64,000 bases of DNA from Streptomyces sp. NBC_00683 (lineage in GTDB: Bacteria > Actinomycetota > Actinomycetes > Streptomycetales > Streptomycetaceae): the NCBI RefSeq assembly GCF_036226745.1, contig NZ_CP109013.1:6200001-6264000 (forward strand). The letters are read 5' to 3'. The stretch's first letter is position 1. The number at the start of each line of letters is the position of its first letter. Shown piece by piece: positions 27,654 through 36,001 of this stretch. Under the pieces are notes generated by a model that ran no database searches, was not told the DNA's origin, and worked only from the letters and a program-made list of their open reading frames with translations. Made by a program: the position numbers and the translations under genes.

Positions 27654-28448
27654 GCCGCGCACCCCGCACAGATGCAGAAGCGCCGCCACCCTGCGGTACG
27701 GATCGGTCCGCCCCGCCCGGTCCTCCGCGGCCAGCACCCGCTCCAGCTCCTGGGCGCCGGGCAGTTCGTCGTCGTTGCTCACGTTGTCGGTGAAGACCCG
27801 CACGCCGTACCAGGCGTGCAGCGGCGCGGCGATCCCTGCGAGCGTGGACGTCAGCGCGCCGAGCCGGTCGGCCCGCACGAGGAGGCCGAGCCGGTTGGTG
27901 TACGTATCCGTGTCGAACGCCGCGAGGGCCCCGCCGAAGTCTCCCGCCGTCCCGGGACGCATCGCCAGCGCGTCCGCGTTCCGCACGAGCAGCGAGAGGA
28001 GCCCGCCGGGCGCCAGCATCCGGGCCAGGCCGGCCAGTATCGGATCAGGCTCGGAGACGTACATCAGGACGCCGTGGCAGAGCACGACGTCGAAGCTGCC
28101 GGGCAGGAAGTGCACCCCGGTGTCGCGGCCGTCGCCCTCGATGAGGCGCACCCGTTCCCGGATGCCCTCGGGCTCGCCCGCGAGGGACTCCCGGGCGGTC
28201 CGCAGCATCTCGCCGTCGGACTCCAGACCGGTCACCGAGTGCCCGGCCCGGGCCAGCCGCAGCGCCTGCGTGCCCTGGCCCATGCCGACGTCGAGCACCC
28301 GCAGCCGCCGCCCCACGGGGAAGCGCGCGGCTATCTGCTCGTCCAGCTGCCGGGCGACGAGCTCCTGGCGGACCGTGTTGCGCAGTCCGCCGAGCCCGTC
28401 CAGCCATTGGGAAGAGACCCCCGTGAAGCCGGAGATCTCCGTGCTCAG
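27651..28448 (-). CDS. Class I SAM-dependent methyltransferase, probable CTG start
   Basis: Protein of about 265 aa with the SAM motif RVLDVGMGQGTQALRLARAG and later VVLCHGVLMYV, a small-molecule methyltransferase of unknown substrate. No ATG, GTG or TTG gives the full conserved N-terminus: the in-frame GTG at 28316 would leave only 221 aa and begin directly at the SAM motif. CTG 28448 gives LSTEISGFTGVSSQWLDG, has GGGGAGAG 5 bases upstream, and its CTGA overlaps the stop of the DUF3043 gene as ATGA overlaps do elsewhere. I therefore infer a CTG start coupled to the upstream gene. Confidence 0.75.
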   Translation of the reverse strand: MSTEISGFTGVSSQWLDGLGGLRNTVRQELVARQLDEQIAARFPVGRRLRVLDVGMGQGTQALRLARAGHSVTGLESDGEMLRTARESLAGEPEGIRERVRLIEGDGRDTGVHFLPGSFDVVLCHGVLMYVSEPDPILAGLARMLAPGGLLSLLVRNADALAMRPGTAGDFGGALAAFDTDTYTNRLGLLVRADRLGALTSTLAGIAAPLHAWYGVRVFTDNVSNDDELPGAQELERVLAAEDRAGRTDPYRRVAALLHLCGVRG

Positions 28449-29044
28449 GGCCGCTCTCCCCGCTTGACCTGCGGCTTCGGAAGCCGCAGTCGGCGCATCT
28501 GGAGCGTACGCATCAGGCCGTAGGCCACGGCACCGCGCTTGGGGGTGTCCGGGAAGCGCTCGGCGAGCTGCTTCTTGAGCCGGAACGCGAGGCCGATGGA
28601 GTCGACCACGATCAGCACGATCACGCCGAGCCAGAGCAGCAGCGAGATGTTCTGGATGTTCTTGATCTGGATCACGCTGAGGATCAGGATGACCACTGCG
28701 AGCGGAAGGAAGTACTCCGCGATGCAGAAGCGTGAGTCCACGAAGTCACGGACGAAGCGCCGCACGGGCCCCTTGTCACGTGCGGGGAGATAACGCTCGT
28801 CACCCGACGCGAGCGCCTCACGCTGCTTGGCCAGGTCCGCGCGGCGCGCTTCGCGCTGTCGCTTCGTGGCCTCCTTGCGATCGGTCGGCGTGCCGCTCGA
28901 AGCACGTCGGCGCTGCGTCTGGGCCTCGTTGCGCTTGGGGGTGGGGCGACCCTTGGGAGCCTGAGGGTCGCGGGGCTGCTTGGAGAGGTCCGCCGTCACC
29001 TTGTCGGTGGGGGCCTTCTCTTCCTTGGAACGGCTACGGAACAC
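28445..29044 (-). CDS. DUF3043 membrane protein
   Basis: Protein of 199 aa: a long basic, polar N-terminal region (VFRSRSKEEKAPTDKV, many Arg/Lys/Gln to about 95), then two membrane segments (AEYFLPLAVVILILSVI and ISLLLWLGVIVLIVVDSIG) and a basic tail. It matches the actinobacterial DUF3043 family, function unknown. GTG 29044 has no Shine-Dalgarno, but CTGACT-17-TACCCT ends 8 bases upstream, so it looks leaderless. It overlaps the methyltransferase by 4 bases. Confidence 0.85.
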   Translation of the reverse strand: MFRSRSKEEKAPTDKVTADLSKQPRDPQAPKGRPTPKRNEAQTQRRRASSGTPTDRKEATKRQREARRADLAKQREALASGDERYLPARDKGPVRRFVRDFVDSRFCIAEYFLPLAVVILILSVIQIKNIQNISLLLWLGVIVLIVVDSIGLAFRLKKQLAERFPDTPKRGAVAYGLMRTLQMRRLRLPKPQVKRGERP

Positions 29045-29090
29045 AAAACCCAAGGGTACGGGGTCGGTCCGGGCAAGTCAGGACCGGGCG

Positions 29091-29117
29091 GGAACGATCC
29101 GGCAACGGCCTGCGTCC
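29091..29117 (+). promoter_or_regulatory. ECF-sigma-like promoter in the psp upstream region
   Basis: GGAAC (29091-29095), 17 bases, CGTCC (29113-29117) resembles SigE-type promoters. It would leave a leader of roughly 200 bases before pspA. Motif only. Confidence 0.35.
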
Positions 29118-29328
29118 TGAAAGGTGTCCCGACAGGGGCAGAACGGACGTCGCCACCGGTTTCCCTGATGTTCCTCTACTCCCTGGGCGGGAGTGGTCGC
29201 AGGTGGCAGTCGTCCTTGGGTAGGAGCACATCCGTACCCGAACAGTGCGGTAATAGAGGCAGGGCCCGTACTGTGGGTTCTGTTGGAGTGCTGGAGCTCA
29301 GTCCGTCAGAAGGGGGCGCGCGAAGCCC

Positions 29329-30123
29329 ATGAGCGGTGTCATGAAGCGTATGGGAATGATCTTCCGCGCGAAGGCAAACAAGGCCCTTGACCGGGCCGAG
29401 GATCCGCGCGAGACCCTCGATTACTCGTACCAGAAGCAGCTGGAGCTGCTTCAGAAGGTACGCCGCGGCGTCGCCGATGTGGCGACCTCGCGCAAGCGGC
29501 TGGAGCTGCAGCTGAATCAGCTGCAGGGACAGTCGTCCAAGCTGGAGGACCAGGGCCGCAAGGCGCTCGCGCTCGGCCGCGAGGACCTGGCCCGCGAGGC
29601 GCTGTCCCGGCGCGCCGCCCTCCAGCAGCAGGTCACGGACCTGGAGACGCAGCACCAGACGCTGCAGGGTGAGGAGGAGAAGCTCACTCTCGCGGCCCAG
29701 CGGCTGCAGGCCAAGGTCGACGCCTTCCGTACGAAGAAGGAGACGATCAAGGCCACCTACACCGCCGCCCAGGCGCAGACCCGGATCGGCGAGGCGTTCT
29801 CCGGTATCTCCGAGGAGATGGGTGACGTCGGCCTCGCGATCCAGCGGGCCGAGGACAAGACCCAGCAGCTGCAGGCGCGCGCCGGAGCCATCGACGAGCT
29901 GCTTGCCTCCGGTGCCCTGGACGACCCGACCGGGACGGCGAAGGACGACATCGCCGCCGAGCTGGACCGGATCTCCGGTGGTACGGATGTAGAGCTGGAG
30001 CTGCAGCGCATGAAGGCCGAACTGGCCGGCGGCTCCTCCTCTTCCCAGCAGGCCATCGAAGGCGGTGCGCAGGACTCGTCACCGCAGTCGCAGCAGTCCC
30101 CGCACAAGTTCGACAAGCAGTAA
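29329..30123 (+). CDS. pspA: Phage-shock protein A homologue (PspA/IM30)
   Basis: Membrane-binding ESCRT-III-like protein that protects the inner membrane under stress. The protein is 264 aa, almost entirely helical coiled coil: N-terminal amphipathic helix region MKRMGMIFRAKANKALDRAEDP, the IM30 pattern DPRETLDYSYQKQLELLQ, then long Gln/Leu heptads, and a disordered Ser/Gln-rich C-terminus. Start 29329 is as in other streptomycetes; 29341 is an alternative ATG. It is followed by pspAA 10 bases on and then by a two-component system. Confidence 0.93.
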   Translation: MSGVMKRMGMIFRAKANKALDRAEDPRETLDYSYQKQLELLQKVRRGVADVATSRKRLELQLNQLQGQSSKLEDQGRKALALGREDLAREALSRRAALQQQVTDLETQHQTLQGEEEKLTLAAQRLQAKVDAFRTKKETIKATYTAAQAQTRIGEAFSGISEEMGDVGLAIQRAEDKTQQLQARAGAIDELLASGALDDPTGTAKDDIAAELDRISGGTDVELELQRMKAELAGGSSSSQQAIEGGAQDSSPQSQQSPHKFDKQ

Positions 30124-30133
30124 GGGCGGCGTC

Positions 30134-30412
30134 ATGATCGTACGGATCATGGGGGAGGGCCAGGTAGCACTGGCCGACAGTCATGTCGCCGAGCTGAACA
30201 AGCTCGACGACGTACTGCTCGCGGAGATGGAGAGCGGCGACGGCCCCGGCTTTCGCACCACTCTCCACGCGCTCCTCGACAAGGTGCGCGAGCTCGGCTC
30301 GCCGCTGCCGGACGACTCCCTGGAGCCGTCCGAGCTGATCCTGCCGTCTCCTGACGCGACCCTCGAAGAAGTGCGCGCCATGCTCAGAGACGACGGGCTG
30401 ATCCCCGGCTGA
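30134..30412 (+). CDS. pspAA: PspA-associated protein PspAA
   Basis: A 92-aa protein MIVRIMGEGQVALADSHVAELN, acidic in the second half, ending LEEVRAMLRDDGLIPG. It matches PspAA, a domain regularly encoded next to PspA in Gram-positive bacteria. Probable partner or modulator of PspA. ATG 30134 follows pspA by 10 bases with GGGCGG upstream; translational coupling is likely. Confidence 0.85.
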   Translation: MIVRIMGEGQVALADSHVAELNKLDDVLLAEMESGDGPGFRTTLHALLDKVRELGSPLPDDSLEPSELILPSPDATLEEVRAMLRDDGLIPG

Positions 30413-30500
30413 CCCGGGTCCTTGCGTTCGGAGCGCGCCGGGCTCGCGAGGTCCGGCACGATCCGGACGAAGGGCCCGAGCGCTTCACTCCACACTCCCG

Positions 30501-30540
30501 CACTGTGCCCCGCCCGGTACCACCGGCGCGGGGCACAGTG
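30501..30540. terminator. Strong terminator after pspA-pspAA
   Basis: CACTGTGCCCCGC (30501-30513) pairs with 30528-30540; the inner CCGGT/ACCGG extends the stem to 18 bp with one bulge. Confidence 0.8.
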
Positions 30541-30617
30541 GTACGTGGCTGCTCCGTGGTCGGATCCGCACACCACCGGGACGGGAAAGGGCGCGACACG
30601 CCGTACCGTTGCTTGAC

Positions 30618-31904
30618 GTGACCACCCTCGGAACCGGGTTCGTGCGCGCCCGACGCTGGCTGCGCGGCCATCCTCTGGCCTTCGACGCGGCGCTTGCCCT
30701 GGCCGTGCTCGCCTGCATGATCTGTGCGTCCTTCGCGGAGCCGAACCCGGGGCACGGGCCGATCTTCGGCATCCGCACCCCCGAACCGTCGAGCGTGCTC
30801 CTGATGGTGCTCGGCGCCGGGGCACTCGTGCTGCGGCGGCGCGATCCCATGGCGGTACTCGCCGTGACCGGGCTGCTGTCCACCGCCGAGTTCATCCTCA
30901 TGGACCCGCCCGCCCCCGTGGTGATGAGCGCGGTCATCGCGCTCTTCACCGTCGCGTCCCGCACCGACCGCCCCACCACCTGGCGGGTCGGACTGCTGAC
31001 GATGGCGGTGCTGACCGTGGCGGCGATGGTGGTCGGCTCGACGCCCTGGTACAGCCAGGAGAACCTCGGCGTCTTCGCCTGGACCGGTATGGCCGCGGCC
31101 GCCGGCGACGCCGTCCGCAGCAGGCGCGCGTTCATCGACGCGATCAGGGAACGCGCCGAGCGGGCCGAGCGCACCCGCGAGGAGGAGGCCCGCCGGCGGG
31201 TCGCCGAGGAGCGGCTGCGGATCGCCCGGGACCTGCACGACGTCGTCGCCCACCACATCGCCCTGGTCAACGTCCAGGCCGGGGTCGCCGCCCACGTCAT
31301 GGACAAGCGCCCGGACCAGGCCAAGGAGGCGCTCGCCCATGTCCGGGAGGCCAGCCGCTCCGCACTGGGCGAGCTCAGGAACACGGTCGGGCTGCTGCGC
31401 CAGTCCGGCGACCCCGCGGCGCCCACCGAACCGGCCCCCGGCCTCGCGGTCCTCGGCGAGCTCGTCGACACCTTCCGCAACGCGGGACTCCCCGTCGAGG
31501 TGGCCTGCACCGACCGGGACAGCCCGTTGCCCGCGGCCGTCGACCTGGCGGCGTACCGGGTCATCCAGGAGGCGCTCACCAATGTGCGCAAGCACGCGGG
31601 CGCGGACGCGAAGGCCGAGGTGAGTGTCGTACGGGTCGGGAGCACCGCGGAGATCACGGTGCTGGACAACGGCAGGGGCGCGCCGAGGACCGGGGACGAC
31701 GGAACGGGCCCGTACGAGGAGCGCGACAGCGGCGGCCACGGCCTCATCGGCATGCGCGAACGCGTCACCGCGCTCGGCGGCACCCTCACCGCGGGCCCCC
31801 GTTACGGCGGCGGATTCCGCGTCCATGCGATCCTGCCCGTCATGACCCGCACGGGTGAGCCGGAGAGGCCGGGCACGGCGGACAGCACGGGGGGACACGC
31901 ATGA
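30618..31904 (+). CDS. Two-component sensor histidine kinase (NarL type)
   Basis: Protein of 428 aa with four to five N-terminal membrane segments (about 20-160) and no large extracellular sensor domain, so it may read the membrane itself. A coiled coil (AERAERTREEEARRRVAEERL) leads to HisKA_3 with RDLHDVVAHHIALV (first His phosphorylated) and an HATPase domain (VLDNGRGA, GHGLIGMRERV). GTG 30618 has no Shine-Dalgarno but TACCGT ends 8 bases upstream, so probably leaderless; a TTG at 30609 is the alternative. It overlaps the response regulator by 4 bases (ATGA). Confidence 0.92.
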   Translation: MTTLGTGFVRARRWLRGHPLAFDAALALAVLACMICASFAEPNPGHGPIFGIRTPEPSSVLLMVLGAGALVLRRRDPMAVLAVTGLLSTAEFILMDPPAPVVMSAVIALFTVASRTDRPTTWRVGLLTMAVLTVAAMVVGSTPWYSQENLGVFAWTGMAAAAGDAVRSRRAFIDAIRERAERAERTREEEARRRVAEERLRIARDLHDVVAHHIALVNVQAGVAAHVMDKRPDQAKEALAHVREASRSALGELRNTVGLLRQSGDPAAPTEPAPGLAVLGELVDTFRNAGLPVEVACTDRDSPLPAAVDLAAYRVIQEALTNVRKHAGADAKAEVSVVRVGSTAEITVLDNGRGAPRTGDDGTGPYEERDSGGHGLIGMRERVTALGGTLTAGPRYGGGFRVHAILPVMTRTGEPERPGTADSTGGHA

Positions 31905-32590
31905 CACCGATCAAGGTGCTGCTCGCCGACGACCAGGCGCTGCTGCGCAGCGCGTTCCGGGTGCTGGTCGACTCGGAGCCCGACATGCAGGTCGTCGGTG
32001 AGGCCGCGGACGGCGCACAGGCGGTGGAACTGGCCCGCTCGACCCGCGCCGATGTGGTGCTGATGGACATCAGGATGCCCGGCACCGACGGGCTCGCCGC
32101 CACCCGGATGATCAGCGCCGATCCGGATCTGGCGGGTGTACGGGTCGTCATGCTCACCACCTTCGAGGTGGACGAGTACGTGGTGCAGTCCCTGCGTGCC
32201 GGTGCGTCCGGCTTTCTCGGCAAGGGCGCCGAACCGGACGAGCTGCTCAACGCCATCCGCATCGCCGCGGCAGGGGAGGCGCTGCTCTCCCCGGTGGCGA
32301 CGAAGGGGCTCATCGCCACGTTCCTCGCCCAGGGCGGCAGCGCGGGCGAGGGCCCGGACGCCGCGGCGTACGCCGAGCGGCTCGGCGCGCTCACCGTGCG
32401 GGAGCGCGAGGTGCTCGTCCTGGTCGCGGGCGGGCACTCCAACGACGAGATCGCCGAGCGGCTCGCCGTCAGCCCGCTCACCGTGAAGACCCATGTGAAC
32501 AGGGCCATGGCGAAGCTGGGCGCCCGGGACCGCGCCCAATTGGTTGTGATTGCGTACGAATCGGGCCTGGTGCGTCCCAGGGCGGAGTGA
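31901..32590 (+). CDS. LuxR/NarL-type response regulator
   Basis: Protein of 229 aa. Receiver domain 1-120 with phospho-acceptor Asp56 in VVLMDIRMPG and the conserved Lys in GFLGKGAEPDEL; LuxR helix-turn-helix at about 160-222 (LTVREREVLVLVAGGHSNDEIAERL). Cognate partner of the overlapping kinase. The gene downstream on the same strand is the RND transporter, a plausible target together with psp. Confidence 0.94.
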   Translation: MTPIKVLLADDQALLRSAFRVLVDSEPDMQVVGEAADGAQAVELARSTRADVVLMDIRMPGTDGLAATRMISADPDLAGVRVVMLTTFEVDEYVVQSLRAGASGFLGKGAEPDELLNAIRIAAAGEALLSPVATKGLIATFLAQGGSAGEGPDAAAYAERLGALTVREREVLVLVAGGHSNDEIAERLAVSPLTVKTHVNRAMAKLGARDRAQLVVIAYESGLVRPRAE

Positions 32591-32644
32591 CGGGTGGAGA
32601 TCCGGCGTACTCCACCTGCGGTATGCGCGGCATAAGAATGCAAC

Positions 32645-32671
32645 CCGGGGGGCGACGAATCCGTCCCCCGG
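32645..32671. terminator. Hairpin between response regulator and RND gene
   Basis: CCGGGGG (32645-32651) pairs with CCCCCGG (32665-32671). A TATAGA -10-like box follows at 32683-32688, so the RND gene probably has its own promoter. Confidence 0.5.
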
Positions 32672-32767
32672 ATCGGCGATCGTATAGACGGGCGGGCTGT
32701 GTCCCCCTTTTCTGCTCCTTGAGCAGCCGCCCATCTGCCGCGTAAGCCACAGAAGAGAGACCCACCC

Positions 32768-35700
32768 ATGTCCTGGCTGTCCAGATTCAGCCTCGCGCAA
32801 AGGGCCCTTATCGGGCTGATCTCGATCGTCGCGCTCGTTTTCGGAGCGATCGCGATCCCGCAGCTCAAGCAGCAGCTGCTGCCCACCATCGAACTCCCGA
32901 TGGTGTCGGTGCTGGCCCCCTACCAGGGTGCGTCCCCCGATGTGGTCGAGAAGCAGGTCGTCGAACCCCTCGAGAACGCCATCAAGGCCGTCGACGGCGT
33001 CGAGGGCATCACGTCGACCGCCAGCGAGGGCAACGCCGTCATCATGGCGAGCTTCGACTTCGGTGACGAAGGCACCAAGCAGCTCGTCGCGGACATCCAG
33101 CAGGCCGTGAACCGTGCCCGCATCCAGCTGCCCGAGGACGTCGACCCGCAGGTCATCGCCGGTTCGACGGACGACATCCCGACCGTCGTCCTCGCCGTCA
33201 CGTCCGACAAGGACCAGCAGGCGCTCGCCGACCAGCTGGACCGCACGGTCGTCCCGGCCATCGAGGACATCGACGGCGTCGGCCAGGTCGCGGTCGACGG
33301 CGTCCAGGAACTCCAGGTCTCCGTCGTCCCCGACGACAGGAAGCTCGCCGCCGCCGGTCTGAACGCCGGCTCGCTGGCCCAGGCCCTCCAGGCCGGCGGT
33401 GCCACGGTCCCGGCCGGTTCCTTCTCCGAGGCGGGCAAGAGCCGCACCATCCAGGTGGGCGGCTCCTTCACCTCGCTGAAGCAGATCGAGGACCTGAAGG
33501 TCTCCGCGCAGAACCCCGCCACCGGCAAGCCCGGGAAGCCGGTCCGCGTCGGCGACATCGCCACGGTGGAGCAGGAGCCCTCCACCGCGGTCTCCATCAC
33601 CCGTACGAACGGCAAGCCGAGCCTCGCCGTGATGGCCACGATGGACAAGGACGGCAGCGCCGTCGCCATCTCGGACGCCGTCCAGGACAAGCTGCCCGAC
33701 CTGCGCAAGGACCTCGGTTCCGGTGCGGAACTGACCGTCGTCTCGGACCAGGGACCGGCCGTCTCCAAGGCGATCTCCGGCCTGACCACCGAGGGCGCGC
33801 TCGGCCTGCTCTTCGCGGTCATCGTGATCCTGGTCTTCCTCGCGTCGATCCGCTCGACCCTGGTCACCGCGGTCTCCATCCCGCTGTCCGTGGTCCTCGC
33901 GCTGATCGTGCTCTGGACCCGCGACCTCTCGCTGAACATGCTCACGCTCGGCGCCCTGACGATCGCGATCGGCCGGGTCGTCGACGACTCGATCGTGGTC
34001 CTGGAGAACATCAAGCGGCACCTCGGCTACGGCGAGGAGCGCCATTCGGCGATCATCACCGCGGTCAAGGAAGTGGCCGGCGCGGTCACTTCCTCCACGC
34101 TCACCACCGTCGCGGTCTTCCTGCCCATCGGTCTGGTGGGCGGCATGGTGGGCCAGCTCTTCGGTTCGTTCTCCCTGACCGTCACCGCGGCCCTGCTGGC
34201 CTCCCTGCTGGTCTCGCTGACCGTGGTCCCGGTCCTCTCGTACTGGTTCCTGCGCGCCCCCAAGGGCACCGCCGAGAACCCGGACGAGGCGCGCCGCAAG
34301 GCCGAGGAGAAGGAAGCCGCGAGCCGGCTCCAGCGGATCTACGTCCCCGTGCTGCGCTTCGCGACCCGGCGCCGTATCACCAGCATCGTCATCGCCTTCG
34401 TGGTGCTGTTCGGCACCTTCGGAATGGCGCCCCTGCTGAAGACCAACTTCTTCGACCAGGGTGAGCAGGAAGTCCTCTCCATCAAGCAGGAGCTGACCCC
34501 GGGCACCAGCCTGGAGGCGGCCGACGCCGCCGCGCAGAAGGTCGAGAAGGTCCTCGCGGCCGACGAGGGCGTCAAGGACTACCAGGTCACCGTCGGCTCC
34601 TCCGGCTTCATGGCGGCCTTCGGCGGCGGTACGGGAGCCAACCAGGCCTCCTACCAGGTCACCCTCAAGGACTCGGCGGACTTCGACGCCACCCAGGACC
34701 GGATCGACGAGGCCCTCGGCAAGCTCGACGGCATCGGCGACACGACGATCGCAGCGGGCGACGGCTTCGGCAGCCAGGACCTGAGCGTCGTGGTGAAGGC
34801 CGCCGACGCGGACATCCTGAAGAAGGCCTCCGAAGCGGTGCGGACCGAGGTCGCGAAGCTCGACGACGTCACCGACGTCCAGAGCGACCTGGCGCAGAGC
34901 GTTCCGCGCATCTCGGTCAAGGCCAACGACAAGGCCGCGGACGCCGGATTCAACGAGACCACGCTCGGCGCGGCGGTCGCCGGTGCGGTGCGCGGCACCC
35001 CGTCCGGCAAGGCGATCATGGACGACACCGAGCGTGACGTCATCGTGAAGTCGTCCAACCCGGCCACCACCATGGCCGAACTGAAGGCCCTGAAGCTCGG
35101 CCCGGTCGAGCTCGGCCAGATCGCCGACGTGAAGCTCGTCCCCGGCCCGGTCACGATGACCCGGATCGACGGACAGCGCGCGGCGACGATCACCGCCAAG
35201 CCGACCGGCGACAACACGGGCGCGGTCAGCGCCGCGCTCCAGACGAAGATCAACGCCCTGGACCTCCCGGACGGCGCCACCGCATCCATCGGCGGCGTCT
35301 CCCAGGACCAGGACGACGCCTTCATGAAGCTGGGCCTCGCCATGCTGGCGGCCATCGCGATCGTCTTCATGCTGCTGGTGGCCACCTTCCGGTCGCTCAT
35401 CCAGCCGCTGATCCTGCTGGTCTCCATCCCGTTCGCGGCGACCGGAGCCATCGGCCTCCTCGTCGTCACCGGCACCCCGATGGGCGTCCCGGCGATGATC
35501 GGCATGCTGATGCTGATCGGCATCGTGGTGACGAACGCGATCGTGCTGATCGACCTGATCAACCAGTACCGATCGCAGGGAATGGGCGTCGTCGAGGCAG
35601 TCGTCGAGGGCGGCCGCCACCGTCTGCGCCCGATCCTGATGACGGCACTGGCGACGATCTTCGCCCTGCTCCCGATGGCGCTCGGCGTCACCGGCGAGGG

Positions 35701-35923
35701 CGGGTTCATCTCCCAGCCGCTGGCGGTCGTGGTGATCGGCGGTCTGATCACCTCCACGCTGCTGACGCTGCTCCTGGTGCCGACGCTGTACGCGATGGTC
35801 GAGCTCCGCAAGGAGCGCCGCGCCAAGAAGAAGGCGGCCAAGCGCGAGGCGAAGGCGGGCGTCACGGCCCCCGGGACGCCGGAGGAAGCCACCTCCGACG
35901 AGCCGGAGCCCGCGAAGGCCTGA
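32768..35923 (+). CDS. RND (AcrB/HAE1-type) efflux transporter
   Basis: Protein of 1051 aa with the RND duplication: membrane helix near 12-30, a large extracytoplasmic loop (to about 335), helices 2-6 (about 338-500), a second loop (about 565-860) and helices 8-12 (about 870-1010). The proton-relay motif IGRVVDDSIVVLENI in helix 4 keeps the two Asp residues. The highly charged C-terminus is Lys/Ala/Glu-rich. No membrane-fusion or outer-membrane partner is nearby, as expected in a Gram-positive. Substrate unknown; position after a two-component system suggests stress-linked lipid or drug export. Confidence 0.92.
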   Translation: MSWLSRFSLAQRALIGLISIVALVFGAIAIPQLKQQLLPTIELPMVSVLAPYQGASPDVVEKQVVEPLENAIKAVDGVEGITSTASEGNAVIMASFDFGDEGTKQLVADIQQAVNRARIQLPEDVDPQVIAGSTDDIPTVVLAVTSDKDQQALADQLDRTVVPAIEDIDGVGQVAVDGVQELQVSVVPDDRKLAAAGLNAGSLAQALQAGGATVPAGSFSEAGKSRTIQVGGSFTSLKQIEDLKVSAQNPATGKPGKPVRVGDIATVEQEPSTAVSITRTNGKPSLAVMATMDKDGSAVAISDAVQDKLPDLRKDLGSGAELTVVSDQGPAVSKAISGLTTEGALGLLFAVIVILVFLASIRSTLVTAVSIPLSVVLALIVLWTRDLSLNMLTLGALTIAIGRVVDDSIVVLENIKRHLGYGEERHSAIITAVKEVAGAVTSSTLTTVAVFLPIGLVGGMVGQLFGSFSLTVTAALLASLLVSLTVVPVLSYWFLRAPKGTAENPDEARRKAEEKEAASRLQRIYVPVLRFATRRRITSIVIAFVVLFGTFGMAPLLKTNFFDQGEQEVLSIKQELTPGTSLEAADAAAQKVEKVLAADEGVKDYQVTVGSSGFMAAFGGGTGANQASYQVTLKDSADFDATQDRIDEALGKLDGIGDTTIAAGDGFGSQDLSVVVKAADADILKKASEAVRTEVAKLDDVTDVQSDLAQSVPRISVKANDKAADAGFNETTLGAAVAGAVRGTPSGKAIMDDTERDVIVKSSNPATTMAELKALKLGPVELGQIADVKLVPGPVTMTRIDGQRAATITAKPTGDNTGAVSAALQTKINALDLPDGATASIGGVSQDQDDAFMKLGLAMLAAIAIVFMLLVATFRSLIQPLILLVSIPFAATGAIGLLVVTGTPMGVPAMIGMLMLIGIVVTNAIVLIDLINQYRSQGMGVVEAVVEGGRHRLRPILMTALATIFALLPMALGVTGEGGFISQPLAVVVIGGLITSTLLTLLLVPTLYAMVELRKERRAKKKAAKREAKAGVTAPGTPEEATSDEPEPAKA

Positions 35924-35943
35924 CGGGCCCTCGTAGCGACACA

Positions 35944-35984
35944 GGAAGGCCCCCGACGCCGCACAGCGGCATCGGGGGCCTTCC
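35944..35984. terminator. Bidirectional terminator, RND gene / nadA
   Basis: GGAAGGCCCCCGA (35944-35956) pairs with 35972-35984, and an inner GCCGC-ACA-GCGGC extends the stem to about 18 bp with one mismatch. Confidence 0.85.
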
Positions 35985-36001
35985 CCCTTGCGGGCGACTC
36001 C

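Noticed and set aside
31802..35620. A 1272-codon open frame on the minus strand opposite the RND gene
   Set aside because: It has the low-complexity Asp/Gly/Arg/Val composition of an antisense shadow in high-GC DNA; the + strand RND protein explains the sequence fully.
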